A stretch of DNA of 64,000 nt from Photobacterium gaetbulicola Gung47 (GCA_000940995.1 CP005974.1:2356001-2420000); one strand, 5' to 3'. Shown: positions 18,203-28,027, counted from the stretch's first letter. A program made the numbers and translations. The notes: generated by a model not told the origin, from the letters alone.

Positions 18203-19564
18203 TTACACAATCACTTGGGAGCAAATCATCACGGTAAGCAGGCCACCAAGCATTGGGATTGCTGTTCGCTTGGCCAGTTCAATCGGCGACACATTGGCAA
18301 CAGCCGCACAGGCAATAACCACCCCGGCTACCGGTGAAGCTGAACGCATCAAGCCTGCTGACAACTGCATCGGAAGCGCGACATGCGCTGCAGCCGTACC
18401 CACCTGAGAAGCAACATCTGGTGCAAGGTTTGAGAAGCTAAAGAATGCCGCATTACCCGAGCCAGAAAGCATGGTGATAGTGATGATAATACCCACCAGC
18501 ATCACAACCATGGCTGAATAGCCAAGACCCAGGTTAGCCGCAGAGTTAAGCAGCAGGTCGATAAAACCAATTGCGCTTAGGCCAACCACGAACACTTGCG
18601 CGGCAATAATCAGGGTTACTACACCCGCAAACACACCGCCCATGCCTTCCAGGTACACTTTCAGTGATGCCGCCACCGTTTTACCGTCTCGGGTATAGAT
18701 GAAGTCACACACCATAGAAACAAACAAGGCAATGAACATCGCGGTGACCACATCCATCTTGATCGACGTAATGGCGAACTTACTGAAGGTCAACAGCAAC
18801 ATCAAAGGCAGGACAGGCAGGATAGCGAACCATTTTGGCGCTTCACGCTGCTCTTTAGAATCCAGGTTGAACTCATGGGTCACACCGTTTTCCTGATCCT
18901 TGCGGTCAAAGTAACGCTGACAGAAGAAGTGGAGCACAGCAATCACCGCCATAGCTGCCAGCGATACCGGTAGCTGGTAGCTCGCAAAGTAAGTGGCAAC
19001 ATCAATACCTGACACTTCTGCCGCTTTATTCGCCGCTGATGACGCAGGGCCAAGATCCAAACAGCCCGTGGTCGCGACAACAGCCGCCGCTGCCGCTGGG
19101 TTACAACCGACACCGACCAAAACCGGGTACATGGCCACCAATAGCAATAGCGCTAACCCTGTAGCACTTGGAATAAAGATATTAATCAGCTGGCCAATAA
19201 TATAGGCCATCGCCAATACCACATATGGGTTTTTGACATAAGACAGCGGTTTGGTCGCGATTTGCACCATGGCATTGGCCGCCCCTATGTGTCCCATATA
19301 TTTAGAGAAGCCACCAACAGCCATGATGATCAGACCCAGCTTGGCCAGCGTGGTCGATGAAATCACTTTGATCACTTCAAAAAAGTCGACAATAACCGAA
19401 CCAGTATGTGCCCCGCCCTTTGGCATGAAATCGGTGTTACCGCTTATCACCCCTAGAGCAATCATTAGCAAGCCGGCCAAAAATAAGACAGCCTGTGTAT
19501 TATATTTTTTGACGATAAAATATCCCACACCAAATATGGATGGAAGAGCAAGGTATGTAATCAT
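18203..19564 (-). CDS. DcuC-family C4-dicarboxylate/anion carrier
   Basis: A 453-residue inner-membrane protein with about twelve hydrophobic helices, of the DcuC family (anaerobic C4-dicarboxylate exchange in E. coli; wider substrates are likely). Recognisable parts are the SATGLALLLLVAMYPVLVG helix, the ATTGCLDLGPAS loop, SGSGNAAFFSFSNL and the LMRSASPVAGVVIACA ending. The ATG at 19564 follows AGGGG. It sits 77 bases upstream of pepT, and a GGGA-N5-TCCC site lies about 105 bases before its start, shared in form with sites around the RpiR gene, so regulation by that RpiR protein is likely (inference). Pairing with pepT suggests peptide or amino-acid-derived substrates. Confidence 0.88.
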   Translation of the reverse strand: MITYLALPSIFGVGYFIVKKYNTQAVLFLAGLLMIALGVISGNTDFMPKGGAHTGSVIVDFFEVIKVISSTTLAKLGLIIMAVGGFSKYMGHIGAANAMVQIATKPLSYVKNPYVVLAMAYIIGQLINIFIPSATGLALLLLVAMYPVLVGVGCNPAAAAAVVATTGCLDLGPASSAANKAAEVSGIDVATYFASYQLPVSLAAMAVIAVLHFFCQRYFDRKDQENGVTHEFNLDSKEQREAPKWFAILPVLPLMLLLTFSKFAITSIKMDVVTAMFIALFVSMVCDFIYTRDGKTVAASLKVYLEGMGGVFAGVVTLIIAAQVFVVGLSAIGFIDLLLNSAANLGLGYSAMVVMLVGIIITITMLSGSGNAAFFSFSNLAPDVASQVGTAAAHVALPMQLSAGLMRSASPVAGVVIACAAVANVSPIELAKRTAIPMLGGLLTVMICSQVIV

Positions 19565-19669
19565 TTATAACCCCTTCAATAGAGAAGCAATGGAATTGTA
19601 TTTATTTCACAAATGGTTTTAATTTTATAAACACAACAGCGCAACAACGGATTAGCTCGGCTTCCTGCA

Positions 19670-19682
19670 GGGATATATTCCC
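19670..19682. promoter_or_regulatory. Putative RpiR operator upstream of the DcuC gene
   Basis: GGGATATATTCCC, a GGGA-N5-TCCC dyad in the presumed DcuC promoter. It resembles the sites at 20609, 20637, 20673 and 20920. The link to the RpiR protein is inference from position and recurrence. Confidence 0.5.
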
Positions 19683-19747
19683 ACAACAAGAAGTAACGCG
19701 TAGCCTGCACTGCTGAATTAATTAAAATATTTTAAAGTGGAGAGTTG

Positions 19748-20608
19748 TTAGCTTTTAAATACACTGAACTCGTCGAATAATCCTTCTATTCGTTTAAATC
19801 GATTATCTTTTTCTTGATGCAGAGAAAGACCTTTAATAAACGCCTCAATCAATGCAAAGCCCGCTGCCCGATTATTGAAGAACCCCCTCCCTGCACTTTC
19901 AACAATAAACTGTACATCGCAATATGACACGAACGGGTTTACCGGTTGATCCGTCACCAATATGTTATGCCCACCGCACTCATGGAACCACCTCACCAGC
20001 TTGATCGTAATCGAGGAATAACGGTGGTATGAAATCGCTAACAGCACATCATCTTTACTCACATCGACCAATTGATGCGGCAGTGTTGAGATATCCGCTT
20101 TCAACAGCACTACATCTTTACGTAAGTATCTCGCCAATAAGTAGAAATATGTCGCCAGTGCTTCTGATGAGGCACTTCCCATGACATAGAGCTTGCCTGT
20201 TGTATGGCGCATCAGTTTCATGGCTGATTTAAAGTCTTGCTCCGATAATCCATTGAATGTCTTATCAACATTATCTATTGTTTCTTGATAATGGTTCGCA
20301 AGCAGACCTTCTATCGTATCCTGTGATGGTTCATGGGTATGATATTCATAGCGCTCGATAGGCGTTGTTAACGTCTGCGCCAAGTCATCAGAGACTTCTT
20401 TTTTAAATTGAATAAAACCGCTAAATCCTAACCGTTGCAGAAAGCGCCCTAATGTCGCCTTGCCTACCCCGATTTGTTTGCAGAGTTCATCGATTTTTGC
20501 AAACGGCAACATGGTGTAGTGGTCCATAAAATATGCCGCAATTCGTTTTTCTGCAGCTGTATATGAATCAAATTTATTGACCGCACTGATAAACTCTTGC
20601 TTATTCAT
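19748..20608 (-). CDS. MurR/RpiR-family transcriptional regulator
   Basis: A 286-residue regulator. Residues about 1-77 form the HTH_6 domain (YTAAEKRIAAYFMDHY, KQIGVGKATLGRFLQRLGFSG) and about 125-250 the SIS domain that binds phosphosugars or similar ligands (YVMGSASSEALATYF, LLAISYHRYSSITI, ILVTDQPVNP). It is transcribed in the same direction as the dcuC-pepT pair, 183 bases upstream. Its start codon overlaps the edge of one GGG-N8-CCC site and others lie upstream, suggesting autoregulation. The ligand is unknown; targets probably are dcuC and pepT. Confidence 0.9.
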   Translation of the reverse strand: MNKQEFISAVNKFDSYTAAEKRIAAYFMDHYTMLPFAKIDELCKQIGVGKATLGRFLQRLGFSGFIQFKKEVSDDLAQTLTTPIERYEYHTHEPSQDTIEGLLANHYQETIDNVDKTFNGLSEQDFKSAMKLMRHTTGKLYVMGSASSEALATYFYLLARYLRKDVVLLKADISTLPHQLVDVSKDDVLLAISYHRYSSITIKLVRWFHECGGHNILVTDQPVNPFVSYCDVQFIVESAGRGFFNNRAAGFALIEAFIKGLSLHQEKDNRFKRIEGLFDEFSVFKS

Positions 20609-20622
20609 GGGTTTTATTTCCC
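20609..20622. promoter_or_regulatory. Putative RpiR operator at the rpiR start
   Basis: GGGTTTTATTTCCC, directly upstream of the rpiR start codon on the minus strand. Confidence 0.45.
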
Positions 20623-20636
20623 GTGATTTTCTTTAT

Positions 20637-20653
20637 GTGGGAAATTTTTCCAC
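20637..20653. promoter_or_regulatory. Putative RpiR operator
   Basis: GTGGGAAATTTTTCCAC, a dyad with GTGG/CCAC ends, 29 bases upstream of the rpiR start codon. Confidence 0.5.
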
Positions 20654-20672
20654 TCAGGCGGAAAATAGGCAA

Positions 20673-20689
20673 GGGAATACGATTTTCCC
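20673..20689. promoter_or_regulatory. Putative RpiR operator, longer spacing
   Basis: GGGAATACGATTTTCCC; same arms as the neighbouring sites but with three more bases between them, so weaker support. Confidence 0.35.
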
Positions 20690-20919
20690 AGCATAATTTT
20701 GTGATCACCCGCTTAAGCAATACACGACATCATCAAGCTTTAAACCTTTCTTGATTATCCCATCACAAAAAGTTAACAGCCAATGCTTATAGAGAATGTC
20801 ATTTGGGCCCCAGCATAATGATATTTACTTATTTCTTTTGAAATACAGTAAAGAGCATTTAAAATACAGGTTATATTTTGAGTTAAATCAATTTAGATAA
20901 TATGGGGGATTTTATTCAC

Positions 20920-20933
20920 GGGATATTTTTCCC
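20920..20933. promoter_or_regulatory. Putative RpiR operator in the rpiR/5'-nucleotidase intergenic region
   Basis: GGGATATTTTTCCC. It lies between the divergent rpiR and nucleotidase genes. The rest of 20690-21273 is AT-rich with no gene seen and should carry the nucleotidase promoter. Confidence 0.5.
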
Positions 20934-21273
20934 AATGCGGCCACCATGGTCAATTAAGCAACGCCATATTGCTCACATAAGCAGCAGCGCAATTTTCAGT
21001 ACACTTCGTTACAAGTTTATACATCACCAAACAAAGCCAGATTTTTCGCCCCCTGTCCTTTACATTCAATAACCTGCAATCATCTAGCAAACGATAAGCA
21101 CAAACGTTTGCTCTGGATTGAAAAACTGAGAAATTATGTCTCCGTTTTGTAATTGCCCCTCTGTTTTATCTCGTATATAGTTCGCAAGCCTTGCTTATTT
21201 AAGGCTTTTCTCAGGGATAAATCGCCACTCACTCCGATTTATCATCAACAGATAATTATAAATAGGTTGTCTA

Positions 21274-23259
21274 ATGAACTTTTCTAAGCCTCTTATTGCG
21301 CTTTCTGTCGCCGCTGCACTGGCCGGTTGTGCTCAGTCCACTGTCGAGACAGGAGATTCTTTTACCCTGACCGTCGCGCATATCAACGATACGCATTCAA
21401 ATTTCGACCCAGTCAAATCGAGTTTCAAGGCCAATGACACCCTAGTGTACAACGAGTTTGGTGGCTTCCCGCGATTACAGACCATGGCTGATGAATACAA
21501 GAAAGCAGCCGAAGATAATAACCAAAGCTTTCTTTTCCTTCACGGCGGTGACGCATGGCAAGGCAGTGCTTACTTCAAGTTAAACGAAGGTGCTATGAAT
21601 GCCGAACTACTCAGCCGATTGGGGCTAGATGCAATGGCTCTGGGCAATCACGAGTTTGACCTGAACAACACAAAGCTCAACCAGTTCATCAGTGACATTA
21701 ACTTCCCAGTTCTTGCAGCTAATATCGACACCAGCAACGATCCAGACCTCAAAGATCAAACCAACCTCAAGCCTTACATTGTTTTCGCCTTCGACGGTAA
21801 TCAGAAAACAAAAATCACCGACCTAGATAACCTACCTGCAGACAAAGACCTTGTTGCGGTATTCGGTATCGCGCTAGACGACATGCCAAACATTGCACCT
21901 AACACGGGTAAGGTCGAATTCCACAACATGGTAGAATCCTCGCAGGCAACCGTTGACATGCTGCAAGCCAAAGGGATCAACAATATCATCGCGGTGACCC
22001 ACATTGGTAACGCCGTTGATGTTGAGGTCGCCTCACAAGTAAACGGTATCGACCTGATCGTTGGTGGCCACTCCCACACCCTACTGGGTGACTTCACCAA
22101 CCTTGGCCACAACCACGGTGGCGAATACGCCCAAATGGTTCAGAACCCGAATGGCCAAAGCCAAACCTGTGTAGTACAAGCAGGCCAGTATGCCCAAGCC
22201 ATCGGTCAGCTAGACGTAACATTTGACGCTGACGGCCAAGTTACCAACTGTGCCGGCTTGAATGTACTTCTAAGTAACGATGAATACTTCCATTCCCCGA
22301 TGCGTGAAGCTGGCAGTGAATTCAGCGCAACTGAAACAGCGTCTGTCGTTAGTTTCATCGAAGGTGAAGACAACATCACCATTACTGAAGAAGAAGCAGT
22401 AATGCGCCAAATCATCGACACTAAGTACAAGCCAGCTGTCGACGAAGCTTACGGTAAAGTGATTGCTCAAGTCCCAGAAGAAATCAACCATGAGCGTCGC
22501 CCTGGTGACGGAGGCACAGACGCGCACGGCTCTGATGTTGCCCCTATCCTGGCCGCTGGCCAATACTACTGGGCTAACTCTCCGGAAGTGGTTGCTGTTA
22601 CTGGCATGAAAGTTGACTTCTCGTTGATTGGGGCCGGTGGTATTCGCACCAACATCGAAGCAGGAGAATACCGTGAGGGTAATGTATCGCTAGAGCTACT
22701 CCCTTTCTCTAACTTCATGTCTGTTGTTCCGGTGAAAGGCAAGTACATCAAAGAGCTGATCGACGGTACTGTCACTGCGACACTACCTGAAGGCTCTCAC
22801 GCAGGTAAGTTCCCATACGGCGGCCACATCCGTTACCAGTACACCGAAACCACGCCTTACCAAAGCGGCAAACTGGATTACGTGGAAGTAATGACCGGCA
22901 CCGCTGATGCGCCTATCTGGACACCAATTGAAGACAACAAGACCTACAACGTCGCTATCAACAACTACAATGCAACGGGTAACGATGGCTGGACTCCGCT
23001 CTTTACTGCCCAGCAGAAGTCTTCAGGCCGTGTCGACCTTGCCTATGTCGATGGCAAGCTAACAGGCTTCAAAGTGAAAAACATCGTAGAGGCCGGCGGC
23101 CGATTCAAGGTGAACTACCAAGGCGAAGCGCCGAACTGTAAGGCTGACAACGTCCGCTGCAATACCGATGCACAGGCTGTTATCGACTACATCGCTGACA
23201 ACATGCCGACTCTTAAGCCGCTTGAGTACAATGTGGTGACATTGAATCGCGCAAACTAA
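21274..23259 (+). CDS. 5'-nucleotidase/UDP-sugar hydrolase family lipoprotein
   Basis: Hydrolyses nucleotides outside the cytoplasm to allow nucleoside salvage (UshA/NadN/NutA group). The N-terminus is a lipoprotein signal with lipobox LAGC (Cys 19), so it is membrane-anchored. The metallophosphatase domain shows HINDTHSN, HGGDAWQGS, LGNHEFD, the VTHIGN histidine and VGGHSHT; the C-terminal substrate domain (5_nucleotid_C) holds GAGGIRTNIEAGE, LLPFSN and NYNATGNDGW. At 661 residues it is about 100 longer than typical UshA, closer to NadN-like enzymes; a loop near residues 370-400 is acidic. The exact substrate is not fixed. It is a single-gene unit with a terminator. Confidence 0.9.
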   Translation: MNFSKPLIALSVAAALAGCAQSTVETGDSFTLTVAHINDTHSNFDPVKSSFKANDTLVYNEFGGFPRLQTMADEYKKAAEDNNQSFLFLHGGDAWQGSAYFKLNEGAMNAELLSRLGLDAMALGNHEFDLNNTKLNQFISDINFPVLAANIDTSNDPDLKDQTNLKPYIVFAFDGNQKTKITDLDNLPADKDLVAVFGIALDDMPNIAPNTGKVEFHNMVESSQATVDMLQAKGINNIIAVTHIGNAVDVEVASQVNGIDLIVGGHSHTLLGDFTNLGHNHGGEYAQMVQNPNGQSQTCVVQAGQYAQAIGQLDVTFDADGQVTNCAGLNVLLSNDEYFHSPMREAGSEFSATETASVVSFIEGEDNITITEEEAVMRQIIDTKYKPAVDEAYGKVIAQVPEEINHERRPGDGGTDAHGSDVAPILAAGQYYWANSPEVVAVTGMKVDFSLIGAGGIRTNIEAGEYREGNVSLELLPFSNFMSVVPVKGKYIKELIDGTVTATLPEGSHAGKFPYGGHIRYQYTETTPYQSGKLDYVEVMTGTADAPIWTPIEDNKTYNVAINNYNATGNDGWTPLFTAQQKSSGRVDLAYVDGKLTGFKVKNIVEAGGRFKVNYQGEAPNCKADNVRCNTDAQAVIDYIADNMPTLKPLEYNVVTLNRAN

Positions 23260-23295
23260 TATCAGTTAATTCACTATTACTGGTTAATACTAGAT

Positions 23296-23321
23296 GAAGG
23301 GCCTTAGGGCCCTTCTTTTTT
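23296..23321 (+). terminator. Rho-independent terminator after the nucleotidase gene
   Basis: Stem GAAGGGCC / GGGCCCTTC followed by a T run. Confidence 0.85.
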
Positions 23322-23504
23322 GTCTCCCACACCAGAAGAAAAAATTTCATTTAAATAAATCAATTACAACAACAAGTTAAAACAAACCTGCTTGCTAAAA
23401 AATACGATTAAATATAATTGGCGCAATTTGGTAAGAATCACCAATAAACATTAAATATACTCCCCGGCGCAAACAATAACTTATTATTTTGTACAGGAAG
23501 CAAC

Positions 23505-24044
23505 ATGAACAACATCGTATTAAAAGCGGTAGGAATAACATTATTTGCATCAGCACTGACCGGGTGTGTGGGAAGTAATGCGGTGACCGGAAAAGTAATG
23601 AAATTTAATCTTGAAGCTGTTGATAACCGCTATGCTCGTGCTGGTGTTAACTTTCTTCTCGCGCCTGTCTACGGCATTACCAGTGCGGCAGACTACGTCG
23701 TATTTAACTCTTTGGAGTTTTGGACCGGTAAAAACCCAATTACGGATTCTCCACATATCTTTGACAGTAAGGTTGAGACACATATCAAGGTTAATGACGA
23801 TCTTGACCCAAGCCTGCAAGAGGCTCCTATTAGCCCTATTTCAAACAACCGACAGATTGATACCGGAGAGATGATTCAGGCTGACGAGAACTCTGTCAAA
23901 ATGCATATTGTCTACAACAATGGCGAGACCGCTGTGCTTGAAGGATTCAAGAATGGTGAGAACGTCAGCTACTACATGGATGGCAAACTGGTCGCCCAAA
24001 CCACCATTGCCAAGCTAGCAGCGCTCAACAGCCACGCAGTGTAA
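23505..24044 (+). CDS. DUF3332-type lipoprotein
   Basis: A 179-residue protein with a lipoprotein signal peptide, lipobox LTGC at Cys 21. The central segment (GKVMKFNLEAVDNRYARAG, then APVYGITSAADYVVFNSLEF) is typical of DUF3332, a small lipoprotein family seen in Vibrionaceae and relatives. The family has no known activity. AGGAAG seven bases before the ATG supports the start. It stands alone with a terminator downstream. Confidence 0.85.
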   Translation: MNNIVLKAVGITLFASALTGCVGSNAVTGKVMKFNLEAVDNRYARAGVNFLLAPVYGITSAADYVVFNSLEFWTGKNPITDSPHIFDSKVETHIKVNDDLDPSLQEAPISPISNNRQIDTGEMIQADENSVKMHIVYNNGETAVLEGFKNGENVSYYMDGKLVAQTTIAKLAALNSHAV

Positions 24045-24067
24045 AACCCCCAACGAATCCTTTTGGG

Positions 24068-24102
24068 AAAGCTCCTGACATATGCTATTAGGAGCTTTCT
24101 TT
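24068..24102 (+). terminator. Rho-independent terminator after the DUF3332 gene
   Basis: Stem AAAGCTCCT / AGGAGCTTT with a T-rich tail. Confidence 0.8.
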
Positions 24103-24199
24103 CATACCACAACGACGTCAGCCTCTCTCCCCCAAGCCTAGCCTCCTATCACCAAGCACGCTACACTACCCCACTTTGAACACAGTCACTGATTCACCG

Positions 24200-24475
24200 A
24201 TGAACAAAAACTCTTCATTATGGCAACGCCTCAAAACAGCCGCCGCAGACGTCCTTGATTTTCAATCACGCGTTTGGGTTGTCAATATTCGTAGCAGTAC
24301 CTTTCAAGATGAGTCATTTGTGGTCAGCGAGGATAGTTTCAACCAGCCATTGCAGTGGATGAAGAAGAAGCAATTTGATGCTGAGATGCTAGAAAAGGTT
24401 GAAGCGATGAAAGTATCACAGGTATTGGTATTTCATATAGAGGACGTGAGATACCGGTTGCTTCGGGTGAAATAA
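24200..24475 (+). CDS. Small hypothetical protein
   Basis: A 91-residue frame from the ATG at 24200 (a TTG at 24176 would add eight residues). Not recognised. It is hydrophilic, with an amphipathic N-terminal helix (SLWQRLKTAAADVLDF), a middle beta-like part, and FHIEDVRYRLLRVK at the end; no signal peptide, membrane helix or cysteine. The codon use and length look like a real gene, but the ribosome site is poor. It converges on the DMT exporter gene, leaving seven bases between the two stop codons. Confidence 0.5.
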   Translation: MNKNSSLWQRLKTAAADVLDFQSRVWVVNIRSSTFQDESFVVSEDSFNQPLQWMKKKQFDAEMLEKVEAMKVSQVLVFHIEDVRYRLLRVK

Positions 24476-24482
24476 ACAAACA

Positions 24483-25367
24483 TCACTGATTGCTTCTTGC
24501 CGCAAATACCAGTGCAATACCGCCTAGGATAAGCGTTGTCGCAATTGCTGTGGAGATGGTAATTTTCTCACTCAACACTATCCAGCCCGCGATACTGGCC
24601 AATGCCGGAACAGAGAGTTGGACAACTGACGCCTTCAATATCGACAACGCTGGCAATACCGCATACCAGATGGCGTAACCGATCCCGGAAGCCACCGCGC
24701 CAGAAGTCACGGCGAGTATTACTCCGCGATATGAAAGACTGGCAGCGGCCGCCAGATAAGGAAACGACACTGCCGCTATCAGCCCGCCAAGCAGTGTTGC
24801 CAGTGCAAAACTCATGCCCATGGTGACCATTGCGGGCCGTTCACTGAAACTCTTCCCCAAAATAGTAAAAGCCGCCCAGCATATTCCGGCTATGGCCATC
24901 AACGCCGCCGCGAGCAGGTCGGGCCGTGTGGCATGGGGAACAAGCAGATAACCAAACCCGCTCAGTGATAGCCCAAGCCCGATACACTCCCAAAACTGCA
25001 GTTTGTTGCCACTGAATAGGTGATACCCAATCATGGTGAATTGGACTGAAGCAAACAGAATTAATGCCCCTGTACCTGTTGTGATGTTGATATACGAGAA
25101 AGAAAAGGCTGCCGCATAACCAAGTAACATCAACGCACCCAGCAAGTCGGATTTATGCCAGTTCGACGGCGAATAAGAAGCCTTTGAGTACATGGCTAGC
25201 GTTAACAGCACTAGCGTGACAGCGCCGGACACCAATCGGATCAAAGTAAAACTACCCGCGTCAATAAAGCCTTCTGCTAACGCCAGTCGACATAATATGG
25301 AATTTCCGGCAAACGCCAGCATGGCGCAAGTGACAAGAAGCACAATTCTCAGCGGCGATTTATGCAA
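24483..25367 (-). CDS. DMT-superfamily transporter (EamA)
   Basis: A 294-residue inner-membrane protein with about ten helices arranged as two EamA repeats, the drug/metabolite transporter layout of amino-acid or metabolite exporters. Recognisable parts are NSILCRLALAEGFIDAGSF in the first repeat, GALILFASVQFTMIGYH at its end, and GAVASGIGYAIWYAVLP and SEKITISTAIATTLILGG in the second. The substrate cannot be told. It is separated by a terminator from the nuclease gene upstream on the same strand. Confidence 0.9.
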   Translation of the reverse strand: MHKSPLRIVLLVTCAMLAFAGNSILCRLALAEGFIDAGSFTLIRLVSGAVTLVLLTLAMYSKASYSPSNWHKSDLLGALMLLGYAAAFSFSYINITTGTGALILFASVQFTMIGYHLFSGNKLQFWECIGLGLSLSGFGYLLVPHATRPDLLAAALMAIAGICWAAFTILGKSFSERPAMVTMGMSFALATLLGGLIAAVSFPYLAAAASLSYRGVILAVTSGAVASGIGYAIWYAVLPALSILKASVVQLSVPALASIAGWIVLSEKITISTAIATTLILGGIALVFAARSNQ

Positions 25368-25420
25368 TGTCGATGGCCTACGTTTTCAATACTCAATGAA
25401 CATAATAGTGGCATAAATAA

Positions 25421-25445
25421 AACAACCGGCAGGGTGCCGGTTGTT
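25421..25445 (-). terminator. Rho-independent terminator after the nuclease gene
   Basis: Stem AACAACCGGC / GCCGGTTGTT with a five-base loop and a TTTATTT tail on the minus strand. Confidence 0.85.
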
Positions 25446-25465
25446 TTGTTACTTTTCAAACGACG

Positions 25466-28027
25466 TTATTTTTTGCCGTTCTTGTGTTTGTACTCCAGTG
25501 TCACAATGATTGGGTCATGATCAGACGACGAATAAATATTGTCTGATTTTTCCAATTTGCCGGTGTACTTGCTGCTGTACTCAAACAGGTTACTTTCAGC
25601 TGCATTGATGTGCCACGCTTCTACTGCTGCCACCTTATTCACCAGTGATGGGCTGGCCAGTGCATGGTCGAGGCTACCGAGCTCACCCTCAAAGCTATAG
25701 CTGTAGTCGGTCTTGTGCTTGAGGTTAACTAAGCCATAGCCTTTTCTGACTAGCTGCCCTTCTTGCTCAAACACTTTACCGTCCAGGGTAGTATAAGAGG
25801 CGGTAAAGATTTTCCCACCACGGTCAGCTTCATCGAATGAAGTCAGCGTTAGAATTGGGTCTTCCATACCGTAAGAGTTCAAATCACCCATGACCAGCAC
25901 GTCGCCCTTAAGATCCTGAACCGCCTCGCCGAGCACTTTGGCCGCAGAGACTCGGAAGTTATTACAGCTGCCCTGAACATCTTCCTCGTCACCGAAGATG
26001 AAATCGTCTTCCCAGCAGGTTGAACCTTTTGACTTGAAGTGGTTAACAATGACGGTCACATCATCCTTGGCCCCAGGGATATTAAACTTCTGCATCATGG
26101 CATGGCGCTGATAGGCGCTCTTCACCCCGCCTTCAGCAAGCGGCGCATGCTGCTCTGGCATCATGATCTGGCGAGCTTGGTTCTTGGCTTTCACTTTGTC
26201 ATGACGGTAGATGATACCGACAGTGATGGCATCCGTACCGAAGTAGCCGATCTCCTCAAAGCCAGGTTCATCCTTGAATGTCAGATCGGACTTGTGCACT
26301 TTCACCGCACGGTAGTGATCTTTCTTGTTCGGCTGGGCATCATTAAGAGCATTGACCAAAGATTCCAGTGCGCTGTTCTCATCAAAACCGTTATTTTCCA
26401 GCTCCATCAAGGTAACGATATCAGCATCCATGGCCACAATCGCGTTGACTAGCTTGGCTTGCTGCAAGGCAAACTCCTCAACCGATGGCGCGCCGCGGTA
26501 ACATTTAGCACCAGGTGTTACCGATGCGTCAGAGCACATGTAATTAGGATTGCCCGATTCCGCATACGAGGTAAAGTAGTTCAGCACATTGAAGCCAGCA
26601 ACTTTAAGCCCCTCTTCAGTTGCTGTCACTGGCTCATCGGCCCTTTCATTTTCAGGCAGGCGCAGCAAGTCACCGCTGCCGATGGTGTTGGTCGTTACCA
26701 AACGGTATTCGCCATAGCTGTAACCGACCATTGCCGTCAATCCGGTTAGCTTATCCCCCATACGCATATAGCCATCGACCGGGTTGAAGTTATCGAACCA
26801 TGGCACTTCCCCGTCTTTGGCCTTGTAATCAGATTCAACATATACACGGCTTATCGCATTTTCAGCAGCCACATTTTTAGCCGCGTCGGTTTCAGCCGCG
26901 TAAAGATGGGTTGGGTTATAAAGAGGGGCATTATGAGCCAGCATTAAATTATTGCGGTATGACGCATAGTCAAAACTGAAATTACGGGTGATCACCAGCG
27001 GGCTGTCCGCATCAAGCAGCACCTGCATGCCTTCATGCCGCTCTAGCGCCGTGTGCAGATCTTCCCCTTCTTTCACGCGGAAGCGTGTCGGCGCAGGAAT
27101 CGGGTTATCGGTGCTCAATACTTTGAAGGCGCTATCGCGCACATCTAGCTGAGTATTGCCGTAGTATTCCTTAACAGTCGCCTCTAAGCACACCTCTGCA
27201 CCCGGCTGAATGTCACTTGGTGTGGTACTACCACCCAAGAAGACAAAAACCCCATCCGAGGTATTCTCATTACCGTCGCCATACGGGTCTTGCAGGTAGA
27301 AGCCCTTATACAAGCTCTCGCCGCGAGCGGTGACAACGCCACGGACAAAGTATTTCTCCGGGCTTTCGAAGCTCCCCTCAGGCACCAGCGGACTACGGTC
27401 ACCGTCACCTTGCACATCATAGATCGGGACGAGGTTATCGGTATCACACACGAACGGATTCGGTGGCGGAGTAGTACTATCACACGCCTCAAGGCCACTG
27501 CAGCCTAAGCCATCAAAGGTATCGGTTGGAAAAGTCACCCATTCGGCGTTGACGTCAAACTCACTATCTACATCTATTCTGCCTGAAGTCACAGCCGGCT
27601 CCCTGCGAAGCGTGACATCTTTCGCGAAGTCTTCACGTACGCCCAACTGGCCTAGGCTATCAATAAGCTCCTCGCCTTCGAACAGAGCAACCACATCATC
27701 GCCGTTGAAACCAAGGCTACCCGATGCTTGATCGCCGACATCCTTAATATCTTGTGCCGCTGAGCTGTGGTAAAGCACATAACTTTCGCCACCCGCTAGA
27801 TTTACGTCGTTCAAGTTGATGGTAGTGCCAAATGAATCAGCCCCATTCATCGCAAGCTTAACGCTGTATTCTGAGAGGTTAATTCCAGAATCAGCCAAAT
27901 TGGTGACTTCTATTGCTTTATTATAACTTTTACCCTCGACATACTCTGTTATTAATAGTTGTGCAGAAACAGACGAAGACATCAAGGCCAGTGCGATAGC
28001 ACCAGATAATGCGTTTATTCGTGTCAT
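25466..28027 (-). CDS. ExeM/NucH-family extracellular nuclease
   Basis: A secreted DNase of 853 residues. The ATG at 28027 follows GGAG; the longer frame to 28069 lacks support. A signal peptide ends at SVSAQ. Next are a lamin-tail domain (LLITEYVEGKSYNKAIEVTN, about 20-140), an OB-fold-like part (PLVPEGSFESPEKYFVRGVV onward, about 200-320), and a C-terminal endonuclease/exonuclease/phosphatase domain from about 450, with NVLNYFTSY, MELENNG, VNHFKSKGS, GDLNSYGMEDP and SSDHDPIIVTLEY. Such enzymes degrade extracellular DNA for phosphate or biofilm dispersal. The C-terminus lacks the GlyGly-CTERM tail seen in some relatives. Single-gene unit. Confidence 0.92.
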   Translation of the reverse strand: MTRINALSGAIALALMSSSVSAQLLITEYVEGKSYNKAIEVTNLADSGINLSEYSVKLAMNGADSFGTTINLNDVNLAGGESYVLYHSSAAQDIKDVGDQASGSLGFNGDDVVALFEGEELIDSLGQLGVREDFAKDVTLRREPAVTSGRIDVDSEFDVNAEWVTFPTDTFDGLGCSGLEACDSTTPPPNPFVCDTDNLVPIYDVQGDGDRSPLVPEGSFESPEKYFVRGVVTARGESLYKGFYLQDPYGDGNENTSDGVFVFLGGSTTPSDIQPGAEVCLEATVKEYYGNTQLDVRDSAFKVLSTDNPIPAPTRFRVKEGEDLHTALERHEGMQVLLDADSPLVITRNFSFDYASYRNNLMLAHNAPLYNPTHLYAAETDAAKNVAAENAISRVYVESDYKAKDGEVPWFDNFNPVDGYMRMGDKLTGLTAMVGYSYGEYRLVTTNTIGSGDLLRLPENERADEPVTATEEGLKVAGFNVLNYFTSYAESGNPNYMCSDASVTPGAKCYRGAPSVEEFALQQAKLVNAIVAMDADIVTLMELENNGFDENSALESLVNALNDAQPNKKDHYRAVKVHKSDLTFKDEPGFEEIGYFGTDAITVGIIYRHDKVKAKNQARQIMMPEQHAPLAEGGVKSAYQRHAMMQKFNIPGAKDDVTVIVNHFKSKGSTCWEDDFIFGDEEDVQGSCNNFRVSAAKVLGEAVQDLKGDVLVMGDLNSYGMEDPILTLTSFDEADRGGKIFTASYTTLDGKVFEQEGQLVRKGYGLVNLKHKTDYSYSFEGELGSLDHALASPSLVNKVAAVEAWHINAAESNLFEYSSKYTGKLEKSDNIYSSSDHDPIIVTLEYKHKNGKK

